NCBI GenBank assembly: GCA_973895155.1
Contig: OZ316893.1
Location: 22,320,001-22,384,000, forward strand
Direction of reading: 5' to 3'
DNA from: Marsupella aquatica
Lineage: Eukaryota; Marchantiophyta
Length of the DNA stretch: 64,000 bases
Position 1 is the first letter of the stretch. Every line of letters starts with the position of its first letter. Positions 32,424 to 44,610 of the stretch are shown here, piece after piece. Both the position numbers and the translations under genes were made by a program. The notes beneath the pieces were generated by a model that saw nothing but the letters and a program-made list of their open reading frames with translations, searched no databases and had not been told where the DNA came from.

Positions 32424-33157
32424 TCATGGGGGTATGTCTCTATCTTCCACTACAACTACGTTGGGTCTCTCTTGGACTATGGACCATGATCTGGGAATAT
32501 ACGGCATGACAATGGACCACTCGGGGTCATTGGGATAGGGTAGGTAAAAGCATTGCTCAAGGTGATGTGGGAAGGCAAAGGGATCTGAGGACCTCCAGTT
32601 GGAACTGATGACACTATTTGCTGATGTCTTCAAACGAGTAAAACCGCATGCATCATCTTCACAAGTATGATTGTGGCCTACAAGATTCATCTTGAACCAT
32701 TTGCACTTGAATACCACTTCCTCCAAAGTAGTATGTGCATGGTACTTCACTGTTAGGATCTCCTCAATCTTCCCATAATGGGCCACGGTGGAGCGAATGG
32801 GATTCATGTCTGACATGTTACTCTGGGAATCTTGGGTGAACCAACCCATCACCCCACAATCCTGTGTAGCTGCCCTCTTCTCATTAAGTCGTTCCACACG
32901 AAAATGTCTCCCCTTTGACCACATGGCAGTCCGAGTCGTGACTATAAGTAGTGGACCATGAATCAAGGTACGAAGTTTATCTGTCACGTTTGGGTAGTGT
33001 AATACACTCTCCCCGGTACCCACCAGGGCATCCACTTCTAACAACTTCTCCTTCATGTATGGGTGAAACTTGGGAAATAACCGTGGGCGTCGACTGTTTT
33101 GCTTCTCCTCCTCATAAAATGTTGTCCACTCCCCGACAACCTCGGGTGAGTTATACA
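32424..33157 (-). pseudogene. Element E: DUF4216-like C-terminal region
   Basis: Reading from the LTR edge, the frame shows the order seen after Tnp2 in plant CACTA proteins: a region with YHAHTTLEEV, then VFKCKWFKMN, DDACGFTRLK, SSDPFAFPHHLEQCFYLPYP. The hydrophobic-Lys-Cys-x-Trp-Phe motif and DPF..QCFY motif are the DUF4216 hallmarks. The open frame extends into the solo LTR, but that part is LTR sequence. It ends with an acidic VVVVEDRDIPP tail. Alone it has no start or catalytic part. Confidence 0.7.
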
Positions 33158-36100
33158 TGTGGTGCGTCCCATGGCTCCCTAAACCCAAGAAACCCCCCAG
33201 CTCAAGCCGATTCCCGCAGGTTTCGCGCTTGGCGAGGCCGTTTCCGCGGCTTAGCGGCATGGGACGCTGCTAACCTTCTACTACTACTGTTAACATTTTA
33301 CACACATATACTGGACAGATCCTTCATCGGGTCATGAGATACGTAGCCGGCCTAATCTAGGCCTTCCCCTGTCTTCCCCTCCGTCTTGTTAGGTATGTTT
33401 GGATTCCGCCGCCGGAATGATCCCCAATAGGCTTGGTTAAGCCGCTAAGACCTCTCTCAGCTCGACACATCCAACTCTCACTCCCCTGCTTACTTTCCTT
33501 CCTTTTGGTTGATGTGGGCACTCTTCACACAAGTTAATGCGACACACAAATAGCAAAATGACTCATTCTGACTGAGTCATACCATGCACTTGCCATACAA
33601 ACAGTACATCTCATACACAAGCTCTGCGAACTAAGCCGTGAGGCCAACTCTATTCAGCTCTTAGGCATGAGGAAACATGAATATACACAAGGGTCACTGT
33701 ATGACTAACCGAGAGCTTCTCGTACTACTTGATCCCAGCCCGGCTGGTGCAAACTAAAAACTTGCTAAAGAAGAGGCCCTGAGCTCCCCGCTGCCCAGGT
33801 ACTTATCCTGGTAGTGGATCCGCCATTCTTTGCATCGTAAGCCTAATCTACCTAACAGTAATCTACTTGCCCGAATCTACCTATGTACAGCAAGGCAGGA
33901 GCACAAGTGTTGCTCCTACCAGTGGAACCGCAATCCCACTAAGCTAAGTGTCAGGGCCTCTCCTGGTCCTGATCCTAATCCTAAACTTGGAGATCAGCGC
34001 CCGCCCTGCCCACTCATGCCTCCTCCCTCCACGTCCGCCCTCCCTAAAAGGAACGACGCCCTTGCACCGTCACGACACCGATGGAGGATCCTTAATGGAC
34101 GCCCCCAACGCTTCCTCCTCAGCCACTGCCGTAGGTTCATTCTCTGACAAATTACCTGCCCTTGACTGAGTCAACTCTCCATCGTCCTGATTGGGTCCAC
34201 CATCGGCGTCGGCATCGGCTCGGGAATCGGTTATGGCCTCAGCCTCGGCTACGGTCTCCCCGGCCTGCTCAAGAGGCGGATCTGGAATACCGGCCTCATT
34301 ACTGAGTAGTTCGGCTTGGGCCGCACCACCCCCACCTATGATGATAGCGGGATCTATTGCCGTATTCATGTCGGAGGATGGTGCTGGTTCTACCTCCTTG
34401 GTCACCACGGCTTGTGGAGTCGGATTACTCCTTGACCCTGAAGGTTTCCGCTTTTTCTTCTTTTCTGGTTCGGCAGCTGGTCCCTTCCCCTTCCCACTTA
34501 CTTCCGGCACTGGTGCAGGTGGCGCGGCTTTTTCTTCGGCCAGTACCACTCCTGGTAACTTGGTTGCCCCAATTGGAGTTGGGCCTGATGAAGACAAGCA
34601 CTTAAATACTGCGGCTTGTTTCTTCAGCCGCTCCGTTTGGTTGTCGGCCCGCCGCTGGAGGTTCTCCATCTTCCTCGTGATTTCCTCCAACTCCTCTTGG
34701 GTCTCATCCAGGTCCTTGCGTGCCTCCTCTAGTTCCTTCTGGGCTTCCTCCCGTTCTTGTTTCAAGGTAGTCCTCTCCTCCCGGGTTGCTCTTAGCTCCT
34801 TGTCGAGCTCTACAATGATGACAGACTCCATCTGGTTCATCTTGGCGTAAGTCTGTTCGAGCATCTCGTCCTTCTCCCTTAGGTCGGCCTTGAAGCTGGC
34901 CGTCAGGGACGCAAGCTCCTGCTGCAGCGCCATAATCCCTTGATAGGATTTCCCTAACTCGGCCTCCTTCTGCTCAAGGGCTCCGCGGATTTTCTCGAGC
35001 TCCCCCTTCAACGCCCATTCCTTTCTTTGGGTCTCCGCCATGGCCCGGCTGTTGGTTGTTATGTGGGCCTCCTCTGTATTCTTCAGCTCTTGCTTCCACT
35101 TCTCCCTCTCTTTGATCGTGTCAGCCAACTCTCCCTGCGTCTGAGTCAGTTTATCCTTGATATTCTGATTATCAGCCTGCGCGGTGTTCAACTGCCCCTG
35201 CATGATGTTCAGCTCATGCCGTTTAATCCGCAGTTCATCTTGGGCTTTCTTGGCCGCCCTTAGATCTTCAATCTTGGCTTCCATCCTCCTAAGCCGCCGA
35301 ATGACCTCGTCCTTCTTGCTTCTCTCTAAAGCCACCGCTTCTTCTAATTGGTGCTTCTCCAACTGCTCCCTATGGAAAAAGGGTCCTACCTCCAACTCCT
35401 CTCCAAAGATGCCGAGCGCAAGTTCCCCACACATCTCACCATACTCCATGGCTCTATTCTTAGCGTAGGTGGAGTAAGTAGAAGTGATCGGCATCGCCCA
35501 TCGCGGCCTCTGCTCCCAAGCCGTCTTGCGGATCTCTTCAATCGTGGCTAGAGGTTTGCTTCCTTTTTTGGCTAGCCGCCTGATGTCCTCCGGCCAATCT
35601 CCTCCTGGTAAATCCTTTTCCCTAGCCAGGGCTGCCTCCTCTTCCTGCCTGATTCGCTCCATAGCCGGAATTATCATGGCTGCAGTCCTCCACTGCCTCC
35701 TCTACTTCTTGGACGTCCGGCTTCTCCCTCTCCTCTTCGTCGGTAGGAGCTTCAGGCAATTCTGCCTCAGATTCGGAGCTTGAGATTCCCACATACATTC
35801 GAACACCTGGCTTGGATTCCGGCCTGATTCTCTCCTTGTCTCCAGCAAAGGGGTTTTCTCTTGTGAGTCGGTGTAGGCCTACCTCTGTAGTAGTGTCCTG
35901 CATTGTTGCCGTTGCCGTTATTGTTGCCGATGCCGATTTCTTTTCTTTCTCCAGTAGTTTCAGCAGACTCTGCATGCCTGGTTGCTGCATTGGCAAGTCC
36001 TCCTTCCTGGGCCTAAACACCTGCTCGATCGTAGGGCTAACAGGTGGTTGAGGCTTCTCAGCCAACGGCCTCGGCGTTGGAGCTTCCTCGGGTGCCCTTA

Positions 36101-37653
36101 CCTGCAGGGGAAGTACTGGGGCAAAAGTCTGACCTCTGGCATACCGGCACAACAGCGGCATGTGATAGCCAAGCCGCGACACGCTCCCCATGCCGATTAC
36201 CTGCTGCTCCTCCTTTAAGATCTTCTTCAATTGGTTGAGGAGGTACCCGTTGTAGTCCCGGCTTGGGTCTGGCCTTTCTGCCAGATAGACCTGTGCCTTG
36301 CCAATCTCTGCCCTCGGCAAGTTACAATGCATGGTCACCCGCAAGAAGTCGATCATCTCTCCTATGTGCGGGTTGGTGCAGGTGTTCCAGAAGAAGCCAT
36401 TCTTCGTTGATGGCCCGGGGAACGACCGGAACTCCTTGTCAGGCAAGGTCTTCTTGGTATCAACTTTGGTCTTATTGCCTATCGGCAAGCCAAACACTTC
36501 GGCAATTACCTTGGGAGTAAGATAGAAATCCTTCCCATATATCCTCGTGCAATTGGTCTCGGGTTCCCATGACCCCACGAATTCTAATAGGTCTGACTCC
36601 GGTACCTCCGGCTTCAGCCATGGTAATCTTACAAAGGCCTCTAAGCCGGATCCGGCCATGAAGCCTTGATACTTCTTGGTCTGCATTGCCGTAAAGCATG
36701 CATCCTCCTCCCGTGCAAAATGTAGTTGCACTTCCACCGGTAGGGTTGCCGCCTAGCCCTTCCAGGTGTCATCCCTGGTTGGAATGGCCTTGATGGGATC
36801 GACCTCCTCCTCTTCGGCTTCTCCCTGCCTCCTGTTCTGCTGCTTGGCTGGCTTCTTTGGTGCCGCCGACCTTGTTCTTTTTGCCGGGGTGGCTTCATTG
36901 TTGATGGCTCCCTTCCTCTTCATCTCTGCTGCCGTGGAGGTTTCTCCTAGCACCGTTGCCTGGGTCCACCTTTCCGTGCTACCCTTTAATTCCCAGTGTA
37001 TGTCGTTGCAGTTCTTGATGGCCTCTCGGATGCCGACGACGCTGTCTTTGCAAAACATAAGATCGTCGAGTTGATTGGAGGTAGGCGTCCACAGGAACTC
37101 GTCCTTGATGAGTTCGCCTCCTAAGAAAGCCGTCTTCTGCAGCTCCCACAATCGAGCAAGCTCCTGCCGTTCTCGAGCTGCCCTTTCTGATTCCTCGTCC
37201 TCGTAAGTCTTGATGTACTCAGTTGCCCGTTCGAACAGGCATCCCCAGAAATGTGTCGCTTGATTGATGTTGCTCATACCCTCCTTAGGTCGATCGTCGG
37301 TATCTACTCTCTCCCCGAGTGCTTGCCCAAGCAGCTGACAGTAGTTGGCCTCCCGTAGTCGTCTGCCTAGTTCATGCTCGCAAATGAGCCACCATCTCCT
37401 ACAAGCGCTCCTTACCCCTCTCCTCTGCCGGTCCTTCTTCCCGTTGATCCTTCCTAGCCGCCGACGCTTAACGCGCCCTAACCCTAATCAAGTTTTCACC
37501 CTCAGCGTCCTTACCTCCGGCCTCGGCCCGGGTTCCATGGTTGCCCCTAATGGTTTATATTTTCCTTGTTTTGTCCCTATACTAAGGTGTTCCTAGGGTG
37601 CCTTCCTGCTTTACCCACTTAACTGGCCGAGTGATTCCTGTCTAGGCATCACA
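33158..37653 (-). mobile_element. Solo LTR (C) of the element A family, 4496 bp
   Basis: The sequence matches the 4.6 kb LTR at 7542-12177 end to end, with the same TG..CA termini, and has no internal retrotransposon domains. Both sides show the 5-bp duplication ATACA (33153-33157 and 37654-37658). Recombination between the two LTRs of a full element leaves exactly this. It sits inside the 3' half of the CACTA transposase gene. Compared with A it has a 167-bp deletion (A 10021-10187 equivalent) and a different Glu/Ala-rich C-terminal stretch. Confidence 0.93.
34070..37535 (-). pseudogene. LTR-embedded ORF copy in the solo LTR, broken
   Basis: Homologous to the 1199-codon frame of element A but in three pieces. 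A TGA in the N-terminus (near 37490, CGA in other copies) leaves initiation at the MSNINQ methionine (37277). A TAG at 36753-36755 replaces TGG. A 167-bp deletion shifts frame between the Transposase_32-like part (35622-36737) and the coiled-coil part (34070-35677). The C-terminal tail is longer and has a GGGGAAQAELL segment absent from A. The coiled coil lacks about 14 residues. Confidence 0.8.
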
Positions 37654-38118
37654 ATACAACATAAATGTTGTGAGCTGTAAACGCTCTGCTGAGCCTATGA
37701 GACGCTCTCCAGATGCCCCAGTGAGTCTATCATCCTCGTAGTCAGCTCGTACCGCCTCATCTATCCATCCCCTAGGAGCACTAGGATCTAGTGTGGCAAC
37801 TATGCTTGTACAGTAAAACATACTCTCTGCTCCAAGATGACGCTCCGCAATGCTACCTTCCACCCTAGCGCGATTAAAGACATATGACTTCATCACCCCC
37901 ATATAACGCTCTACCCAATACATCCATCAACAATGTACTGGGCCTGCAATTGCAACCTCGCGCACTAAATGTATGAGGAAATGAACCTGACCATCAAAGA
38001 ATGAGGGAGGGAGTGCCTTCTCCAACTTGCAGACAACCTCTACTCCAAATATCTCCATAGCAGCAATGTCATCCTCCTGTACCTCCTTTTGACATACCCA
38101 TCTTAAGAGCTTACCCAA
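37654..38118 (-). pseudogene. Element E: DUF4218-like region
   Basis: LEKALPPSFFDGQVHFLIHL, then GPVHC, a TGA (37924-37926), then WMYWVERYMGVMKSYV and EGSIAERHL. This wording is typical of the DUF4218 region behind Tnp2 in plant CACTA transposases, where Arg usually stands at the stop, so CGA to TGA is likely. The segment is cut at 37654 by the solo LTR. The Tnp2 frame joins it across another TGA at 38119-38121. Confidence 0.75.
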
Positions 38119-38121
38119 TGA

Positions 38122-40116
38122 TCAAAGGGCATCACGAAGTTCCTCACTACCCAATCCAATAATAGCAACTGGAAGAACATGTTCAAGCAACCGATGATAA
38201 TCATGTGTCTTCAAGAAAGATGGCCATTTTGGAGAATCCTCCCCCCCAAATGCCTTCCGAAGATTGGTACCATAACCTGTGGGAAACCTCATCAACCCAA
38301 TACGTCTGCGAAACTCAATGCGCTCTGCCCTTGTCAAAACCCAAGGAGGATGGATGCTAGGGGGAGCACCAGGGGGGTCCAAAGATGGCCAAAAACCCAA
38401 AAGACCATGCATCCCCATCTCCTCACAACTTTCTCTCCAATTGTTATTTTTCTCCCCATATAGATGGCGAATCAATGATTTCCCCACATTCCCCTCAATG
38501 TGCATAGGGTCTAACAAGTGATTAATGGGCATATCTGACCAATATGGCAATTGTGACAATGCAGACAAACGGGTCATGCCACATCTGAATAATGGTAATG
38601 GATCACTCGGATCCTGAACTCTCCCCCATACCTCTCTCCAATATGCTGGATCCTTCCGTTGAGGTTGAGGACAAATATCAGGTTGGCCCTCATCAGTATC
38701 ATAAAGGAATGGATCACTCCTCCAAGGATGGTCTAGTGGAAGATATTTAGTATGACCAATGTAAACAATTTTTTGCAGAGTACTTGACTTGGGCCTGGCC
38801 ACCCCCTCCAAATCGGGTCCACATGTAGAGCAAGCTCGATAGCCTGATGTTTGCAATCCAGAAACATATCCAAACCCTGCCCAGTGCATAGAAAACACAT
38901 TCATAAAATAAGGTTCATCAAGGCAAAAATCTGCATAATTGCAATTAAATACAAGGTTTAGGTACTAGAGGAAATAAGGGTTTACCATAGCTGGTAAATC
39001 ATGCATGGTCCACATAAGGATGGCCTTTAGAGTAAATACGCGGGATAAACCTCCTGTGTTGTGACGTCCATCATAACAATCCACTCCTCTCCACAGTTGT
39101 ATCAACTCATCAATCAATGGCTGCAAGTACACATCAATCTTTTTAACTTGCTTAGGACCCGGAATAATCATGGAGAGTAGTAGGTGACCTTTCTTCATGG
39201 CCATCCAAGGAGGGATGTTGTAGTTTGTCAACACTACTGGCCACACCGAATATGGTTTGGCTTTTTCTGTCAATACAAAAGGGCTGATACCGTCTGCTGC
39301 CAAGCCTAGTCGAACATGTCGTGGGTCAATTTTGAACTCTCCCCATCTATCCTCTACAAATTGATTGGCAGGAGAGTCAACCATCATCCGCATGGCACTA
39401 GAGGGTACAGCCATATCAGAACAATTTTGTGAGTGCCATACCATCATCTCAGCCAACTCTGCACATCGGAATTGATGTCGCAATCGAGGGATAAGAGGAA
39501 AGTACCTCATAACCTTTTGCGGTACCTTCCCCGTCAACATGTCATCACGGTACCGTGGCTTCTGACATTTAGGACATGTAGTGGCATTTTCATGCTCACC
39601 CCTAAAAAGAATGCAATCATCCACACATGCATGTATCACCTCATACTTCAGGCCAATGGACCTCAACACCTGTTTAGCCTCTTTCCAAGAGGCTGGCAAT
39701 GCATTGCCTACTGGCAAAATACGATCATGCAAGGTACGGAAAACATCATCCAAAAGTAGATTGCTTGCCCCATGTCTTTGCTACAAGTTGAGCAACAACA
39801 TTATTGATGAGAGCCGAGATAACCTACTCCCCTCGAATATGCGAGTACGGGCATGACGTTGCGCCTCCTCCCATTGCTTGTCTTGAGACCCCCTAGAAGG
39901 ATGTGGATGACTAGTCCTTTCATGGGTTGAACCAATGTCCTCCAAACCAATGTCATCGTGATCATCATAGAATTGGTCCATGAGCTCATCCATGGCCCTC
40001 TCCTCATCAAGATGGTCTTGGATAGGATCATCACCATCATGTCGTACCCCATCCTCTTGCCTTTGCAGTTTATGCCCACGGTTGGCCACCATGGCCTCAA
40101 CAAGGTGTTGTCGCAT
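38122..40116 (-). pseudogene. Element E: Tnp2-type transposase core
   Basis: Main pieces are 39754-40116 (acidic leader with MDELMDQFYDD), 38965-39753 and 38122-38904. Recognisable Tnp2 motifs in order are CVDDCILFRGEHENATTCPKC, KVMRYFPLIPRLRHQF, RLGLAADGISPF, VWPVVLTNYNIPPWM, the SGLQTSGYRACSTCGP region, and DMPINHLLDPMHIEGNVGKS. These contain the acidic residues expected of the RNase H-like core, although I cannot assign the catalytic triad by eye. A TAG near 39779 probably replaces CAG. The 38905-38964 stretch looks like a short intron starting GTAAAC; without splicing it contains TAG. The enzyme would cut and join CACTA ends. Confidence 0.82.
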
Positions 40117-41439
40117 AGCTCGTGATATTACCCCAATATCAGGCGTTACATATTGATTCTATCATACAACATCAATTAATTAATCTCATCAACACATGCA
40201 CTGTTGAACAACATCATTCTCATGTAAACATGTAAAATAAACTGACATATATATATATACAATATGTAAGTCCAAGAAACTATCATGGACGACAACGCAA
40301 GGACAATTTTGGTGCATCCCACTCATACTCACACAATAACTCCTCACCAGCTCTAATGGTCCTAACAGCTACTGTCATGATATGGTCGTTGTGGACTAGC
40401 TCAAAATAGGGTATGTAAGAAACTCATCATTTTTTTTTGCTTTTTGTACAAGGATAGTAAGAAATACATTTTAGCATTAGTAAAGTACTTAGGGTTTGCA
40501 ACCCTAAGTCACTAAGGAAAGATAGTAGGGAATCATGGAAGGGAAAAATATGTTGTTCTAAGAAGATGTAAAGGGATAAGTGAGGTCTTTATGGTAGGGC
40601 AGCAAATATTCTTTCCTTAGTTAGGATAGGCAACTAAGTCTGGACCGGAAAATGACCCAACACCTGACATCTCATTTTTGGCTAATATTGGGTGCGGGGA
40701 GGTCCCTAGGGAACCCTGAAAAATTATGAAGTGAAGTAGGGTCTCAACCTAGGAATTGTGAGTATTTTGGCTGAACTTAAAATAACCATCTAGCGGGTCC
40801 CGGAGAAATTCGCCAAGGGGTAGATATTTTTGGTTCGACGTTAAAATTGGGTATAGTATAGCCCATAATATCCCTTGAAAGTCTAAGAAGTAGTTTATCA
40901 ACTTTGGTTAGTTTTTGGGAGCACCTCAAAGATTGGGAAAAGTAATGCAACCTATAGATATGGGCAAACTTAGGTATATTTAGAAAAGTCAGTGCAGGGT
41001 ATTTAGTGCGTTTGACAAATTCAGGAGGGAGTCCTATGTCCAAGGATCCCATAACTATGCTCAGAAGTTCTTTTAGACCTATGGGTGATTTTTGACATGG
41101 CTTTAAAAAGGGCTAGTACAAAGTTTTCTCCCGCGAGAGAACCAAATTTTTTCGAAGTGTGGAAATACGACGACGCGGCTGCGACGAGGCTAGCACGAGG
41201 CAGGAAGGAGTCTAAGCACGAGGGCGGCTGCGAGTTGAGTGATTAGACTATAAAATCACATGGTGGAAAATCTATGGTGGGCTATTGTTGCTCCAGCACG
41301 AGATCGGCTAACTTAGGCAATGTGAAATTGATGCAGCAGCTATCTAGTAAACGTGATCTCTGCCTGGATGCTGACAAATTGAGAAAGGGCAGGCACTACA
41401 TAGGCTATAGAGCTTGTTGCCAAGGAAAACGTGGATGCT

Positions 41440-41505
41440 GCTGGCTGATTCACTCTACTGGCTGATTCACTCTACTGGTTGATTCAATGTGCTAGCTGAT
41501 TCAAT
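41440..41505. repeat. Short tandem repeat, CTGATTCACTCTACTGG
   Basis: Four imperfect units of about 17 bp. No function apparent. Confidence 0.6.
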
Positions 41506-42784
41506 CTGCGGGTAGGTAAGCTTGTGCTGAGTAAATTCAAAAGAGAATGGTTGGCAATTGAGAATCCATGTGCTGAGAATTGACCAGCTGCTGCAATTTA
41601 CAGCAGTTGTGAGCTATGGCTACTCCTGAGAAAATCAATCACAATCCAGCCCAACAATTAGAAGGGACTCAGTCATAAATCAGAGGAGAAGCTACTGCAA
41701 AAATCAGTCAAGCAATTAGTCAAGGAATCATCCTCAAATCAGCTGCACAATCAGGCACGATGCTAAGCTCTATAGCTTCTGGAAAGACTGGACCTTATGA
41801 GGAACTCTCTCAGGTCGACACCTGGTATACACATAAGTGTAAACCGGGACCTATGACAGTGTAATTCGGAGCCCTTTTGCACATAAGGGATTGAGAGAGG
41901 GAAAATGCCATAACTTGAGCTAGGGGCATCCGTTGGGGCCCATATTTTTTGTGCCGATTCAAGGGAAGGTAAAGCATCGTTGAGTGAAGGTAGAAACCCA
42001 GGAAAAGAAATATCCAGAGATATTTTAAACCGTCGCCATGGGGGTCCCGCTAGCTTGCAAACGGGAGCTGCCAAGGGGGAATGAATACCAGATGTAGGGC
42101 CAAACACTTTGGGTACCCATACCACTTTAGTAAGGCTCTAGGGAAGGGTACTTACCTTTGGTCGAAGGTGCAAGGCCATCAAGTTAATAGAAGTGAGTAT
42201 AGAGGGTAGTTTGCTTAGGGTAGTATAAGGGGTACAAGTCAAATAAGGCCAACTTTGACTAGGCATAACTTTGGACTCAAGTACTCTTTTTGCGAGCTTT
42301 CAAGTGCGTTGGAAAGCTGATGAAGAGGACCATAAGTGGAAGCAGGTTTGGAGGTCAAAGCATGCAACTCATGTGTGGCATATTCCAGGGCTTGGAAGGA
42401 GTCAAGCAATAGGTTGTAGAGTGAGCTATGAACTATAGTTTGGACTTGGTGTGTTAGGAGGACTTGGGGGAGGTATAGTTGGACCCCAGGTCAAGCTTGG
42501 TGTGGTGTGAAAGGAGAATAGTATATAAGGTGGAAGATTTTATTTGTTGAGGACCAGAAGTCTCATTCTTAAGTGTAAGCTCTACCTTGCAAGTTGGGGC
42601 TAAGATTGAGAAGGGGAAGGAGGTCCATGCTTAGTGTGGAGAGTGTGTAGTGACCTTTTATGTAAGGATTGAGTATACAATAAAAGGATTCTTCCAATCT
42701 TCATTGTGACCACTAAGTGTGACTAAATATGAAGTGTTTGAGAGCAAGAGAAGAGTCCATGCTAGGATGCAATCTTGGTCTAAT

Positions 42785-43120
42785 CGTGAAGGGGATGTGC
42801 TGGTACACAACCAAGGCCAGGGAGACAAGGTTAAGGTGGAGCACTACTTTGGGGTTTAGAGAGGATTGTATCTTGATGGTGGAAAGTACCTTGCTTTGTG
42901 TGAGAACCAAGAGGAAGAGTTCTTTGCAAGAAGAGTTTTTCTAGAGCTCAAGGGGGTGTGTGGACCCAAACCAAGGCCAGGGGGGCAAGGTTAAGGGGTA
43001 ACACTACCTTGAGGATCTTGAGGGGACTTAAGCTTGAAAAGAAAAGTACTTGGGGTTCTTGGGTGTTTGTTTTAGGGTCTACTCTAAGGTGACAGCTTGG
43101 AGTGGATATCCCCCTTGCTA
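42785..43120. repeat. Imperfect tandem repeat of about 165 bp
   Basis: Two units share ACCAAGGCCAGG, GGCAAGGTTAAGG, ACACTAC-TTG and AGTAC. Divergence is considerable. Confidence 0.5.
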
Positions 43121-43221
43121 ATCCTTGGAGTAGAGGAGAGAGAAAGAGTGGGAGTGCAAAAGTAGTCAAGGTGACTACCTCTCTAGAAGTGGAGAGTTGA
43201 AACTACTTGTGTAGGGTGTAC

Positions 43222-44211
43222 TTAGACCTTGCATGCACATTTCAGAAGTTTTGTCAATCCTTTGTGACCCTGGTATGACATGGAGCAAGTATTAGGTAGT
43301 TTTTTAGGGGAAAAGATGCTTAAGCTCCTTGACAAGTGTTTGACATAGAGTTGACAGTCGTCCATATGTTTCACAAAATATGGATGTCTAGGTGGACCAA
43401 ACATTTGAATCCACTCTACATTAGCCTCCAAACCTCTATCTCTACCTGTGGTACTATTGATGTACCCTGCTAAATTACCGTTCCGAATAGGGTCACCATC
43501 AATCATTCGGCAATGCCATGGCCTAGTGAAGACCTCATCCGGGTCTGAGTCCATCCTCAATGCATACACCCCCCACCTTGGATGTTGACGCAACAAAATA
43601 TTCCAACTCTTGGAGTTATATACAGCCCCAATGTAAGGAAAGAGGTGCTCTCCATCATAACCACGTCTCCATGGCTTTGGAGGGACCACAATATCCTCCA
43701 AAGCAAAAAGACCATATCCTATATCAGGACCAATAGAGGATGCCTTCACTATCCAAGGGCGACCCCATATCTGAACTGGTTCATCTGTAGGAATAAAATC
43801 TGGAAATTTGAAGAGACTTGAAGAAAAGTCCTTCAAAACTTTGGCAGCCCTACCAGTGAGATAGGATAGTCCAAATCTGCCCTCAACGCAAATATAATCT
43901 ACATTACCGGCTGGTCGATCACTAGTACCTAACACCTCCTCTCGTCTGTCTACCTGGTCCAGTGGTCCATACTGCCGTCTACGTCTACCAGATCATGGTC
44001 GTGTACGTAGGACCCTAGTAGTCACAACCTCGGGCCGAGAGACCGGTTCCCCCTCTACATGCTCATGTGTGGGCATGGGAGTGGGGATAGGAGCAGGTGG
44101 GCTAAGAGGCATCTAGGCAGGAGGAACTGCAAGCAACTCCCTGGCCCTTGCTAGAAACCCTTCCAACCACACAGCTTCAGGAACCAAAGGAGGTGGGGGC
44201 CTACGAGGCAC
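43222..44211 (-). pseudogene. Element E: SET-like domain segment
   Basis: The second exon of the E gene starts at 44211 after a TTGAAATAG acceptor and stays in phase with the Cys/His exon. After a Pro-rich stretch with two stops (TAG 44113-44115, TGA 43993-43995, both explainable by C to T), an intact frame from 43935 shows SET-domain features: IGPDIGYGLFALEDI (the G-x-G-L-F-A opening), LFPYIGAVYN, YALRMDS, and IDGDPIRNGNLAGYINS followed by ANVEW, corresponding to the GN-x-x-RF-x-NHS and N-V motifs. The Arg-Phe-x-Asn-His core is changed to Gly-Tyr-Ile-Asn-Ser. SET proteins methylate lysines; whether this one could is unknown. It may instead be a captured gene next to the transposase. Confidence 0.6.
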
Positions 44212-44349
44212 CTATTTCAACACACGTACAATGGTTTTACACAAATCAATAAATTAAGTAGTGCCAGGATGTAAATGCAAGATAATTAAGCAATACCCTA
44301 AATTGGAATGCATACATGGAATGAATAGGGGACATAAACATATCTGTAC

Positions 44350-44610
44350 CTGGCTAGGCAAATACCCTGGCATATCACCCTTGTGGCGGCCATAGTTCTC
44401 GATGTGCTCACAAGTCTCCCACGCATGTCGAACCACAAGTCCCTTACATCTCACACACCAGCAAGGTATGGGTCCTAGTGGAGCACGAGGACAATTTGGA
44501 GGAGGGGGTGGAGGAACCTCCCCCTCAGACGAGCTTGTGTCTGAGTCTGAATCTGACGTGGAACTATCAGAAGTAGACATCTGCATGCATGAAGTACACT
44601 CTGAATTCAT
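44350..44610 (-). CDS. Element E: first exon, Cys/His motif
   Basis: Begins MNSECTSC, with a Ser/Asp-rich stretch and a Pro run, then CWCVRCKGLVVRHAWETCEH followed by ENYGRHKGD. A CxC..C....H..H pattern ahead of Tnp2 is common in Tnp2-like transposases and probably binds zinc. The exon ends at a CAG/GTACAG donor in phase 0. No stop occurs within the exon. Confidence 0.55.

Larger units (their letters stand above)
40117..43221. other. Non-coding gap inside element E
   Basis: About 3.1 kb between the SET-like and Tnp2 segments. No convincing coding stretch. It holds an AT microsatellite (40246-40260) and two short tandem repeats listed separately. It may be a large intron or a decayed insertion. 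Confidence 0.45.

Noticed and set aside
34191-34850. A 219-codon plus-strand open frame
   Set aside because: It is the antisense of the coiled-coil frame in the solo LTR. Its Ser-rich composition is what reverse-complemented Glu/Lys codons give. The same applies to 8701-9210, 11074-11601 and 214-741.
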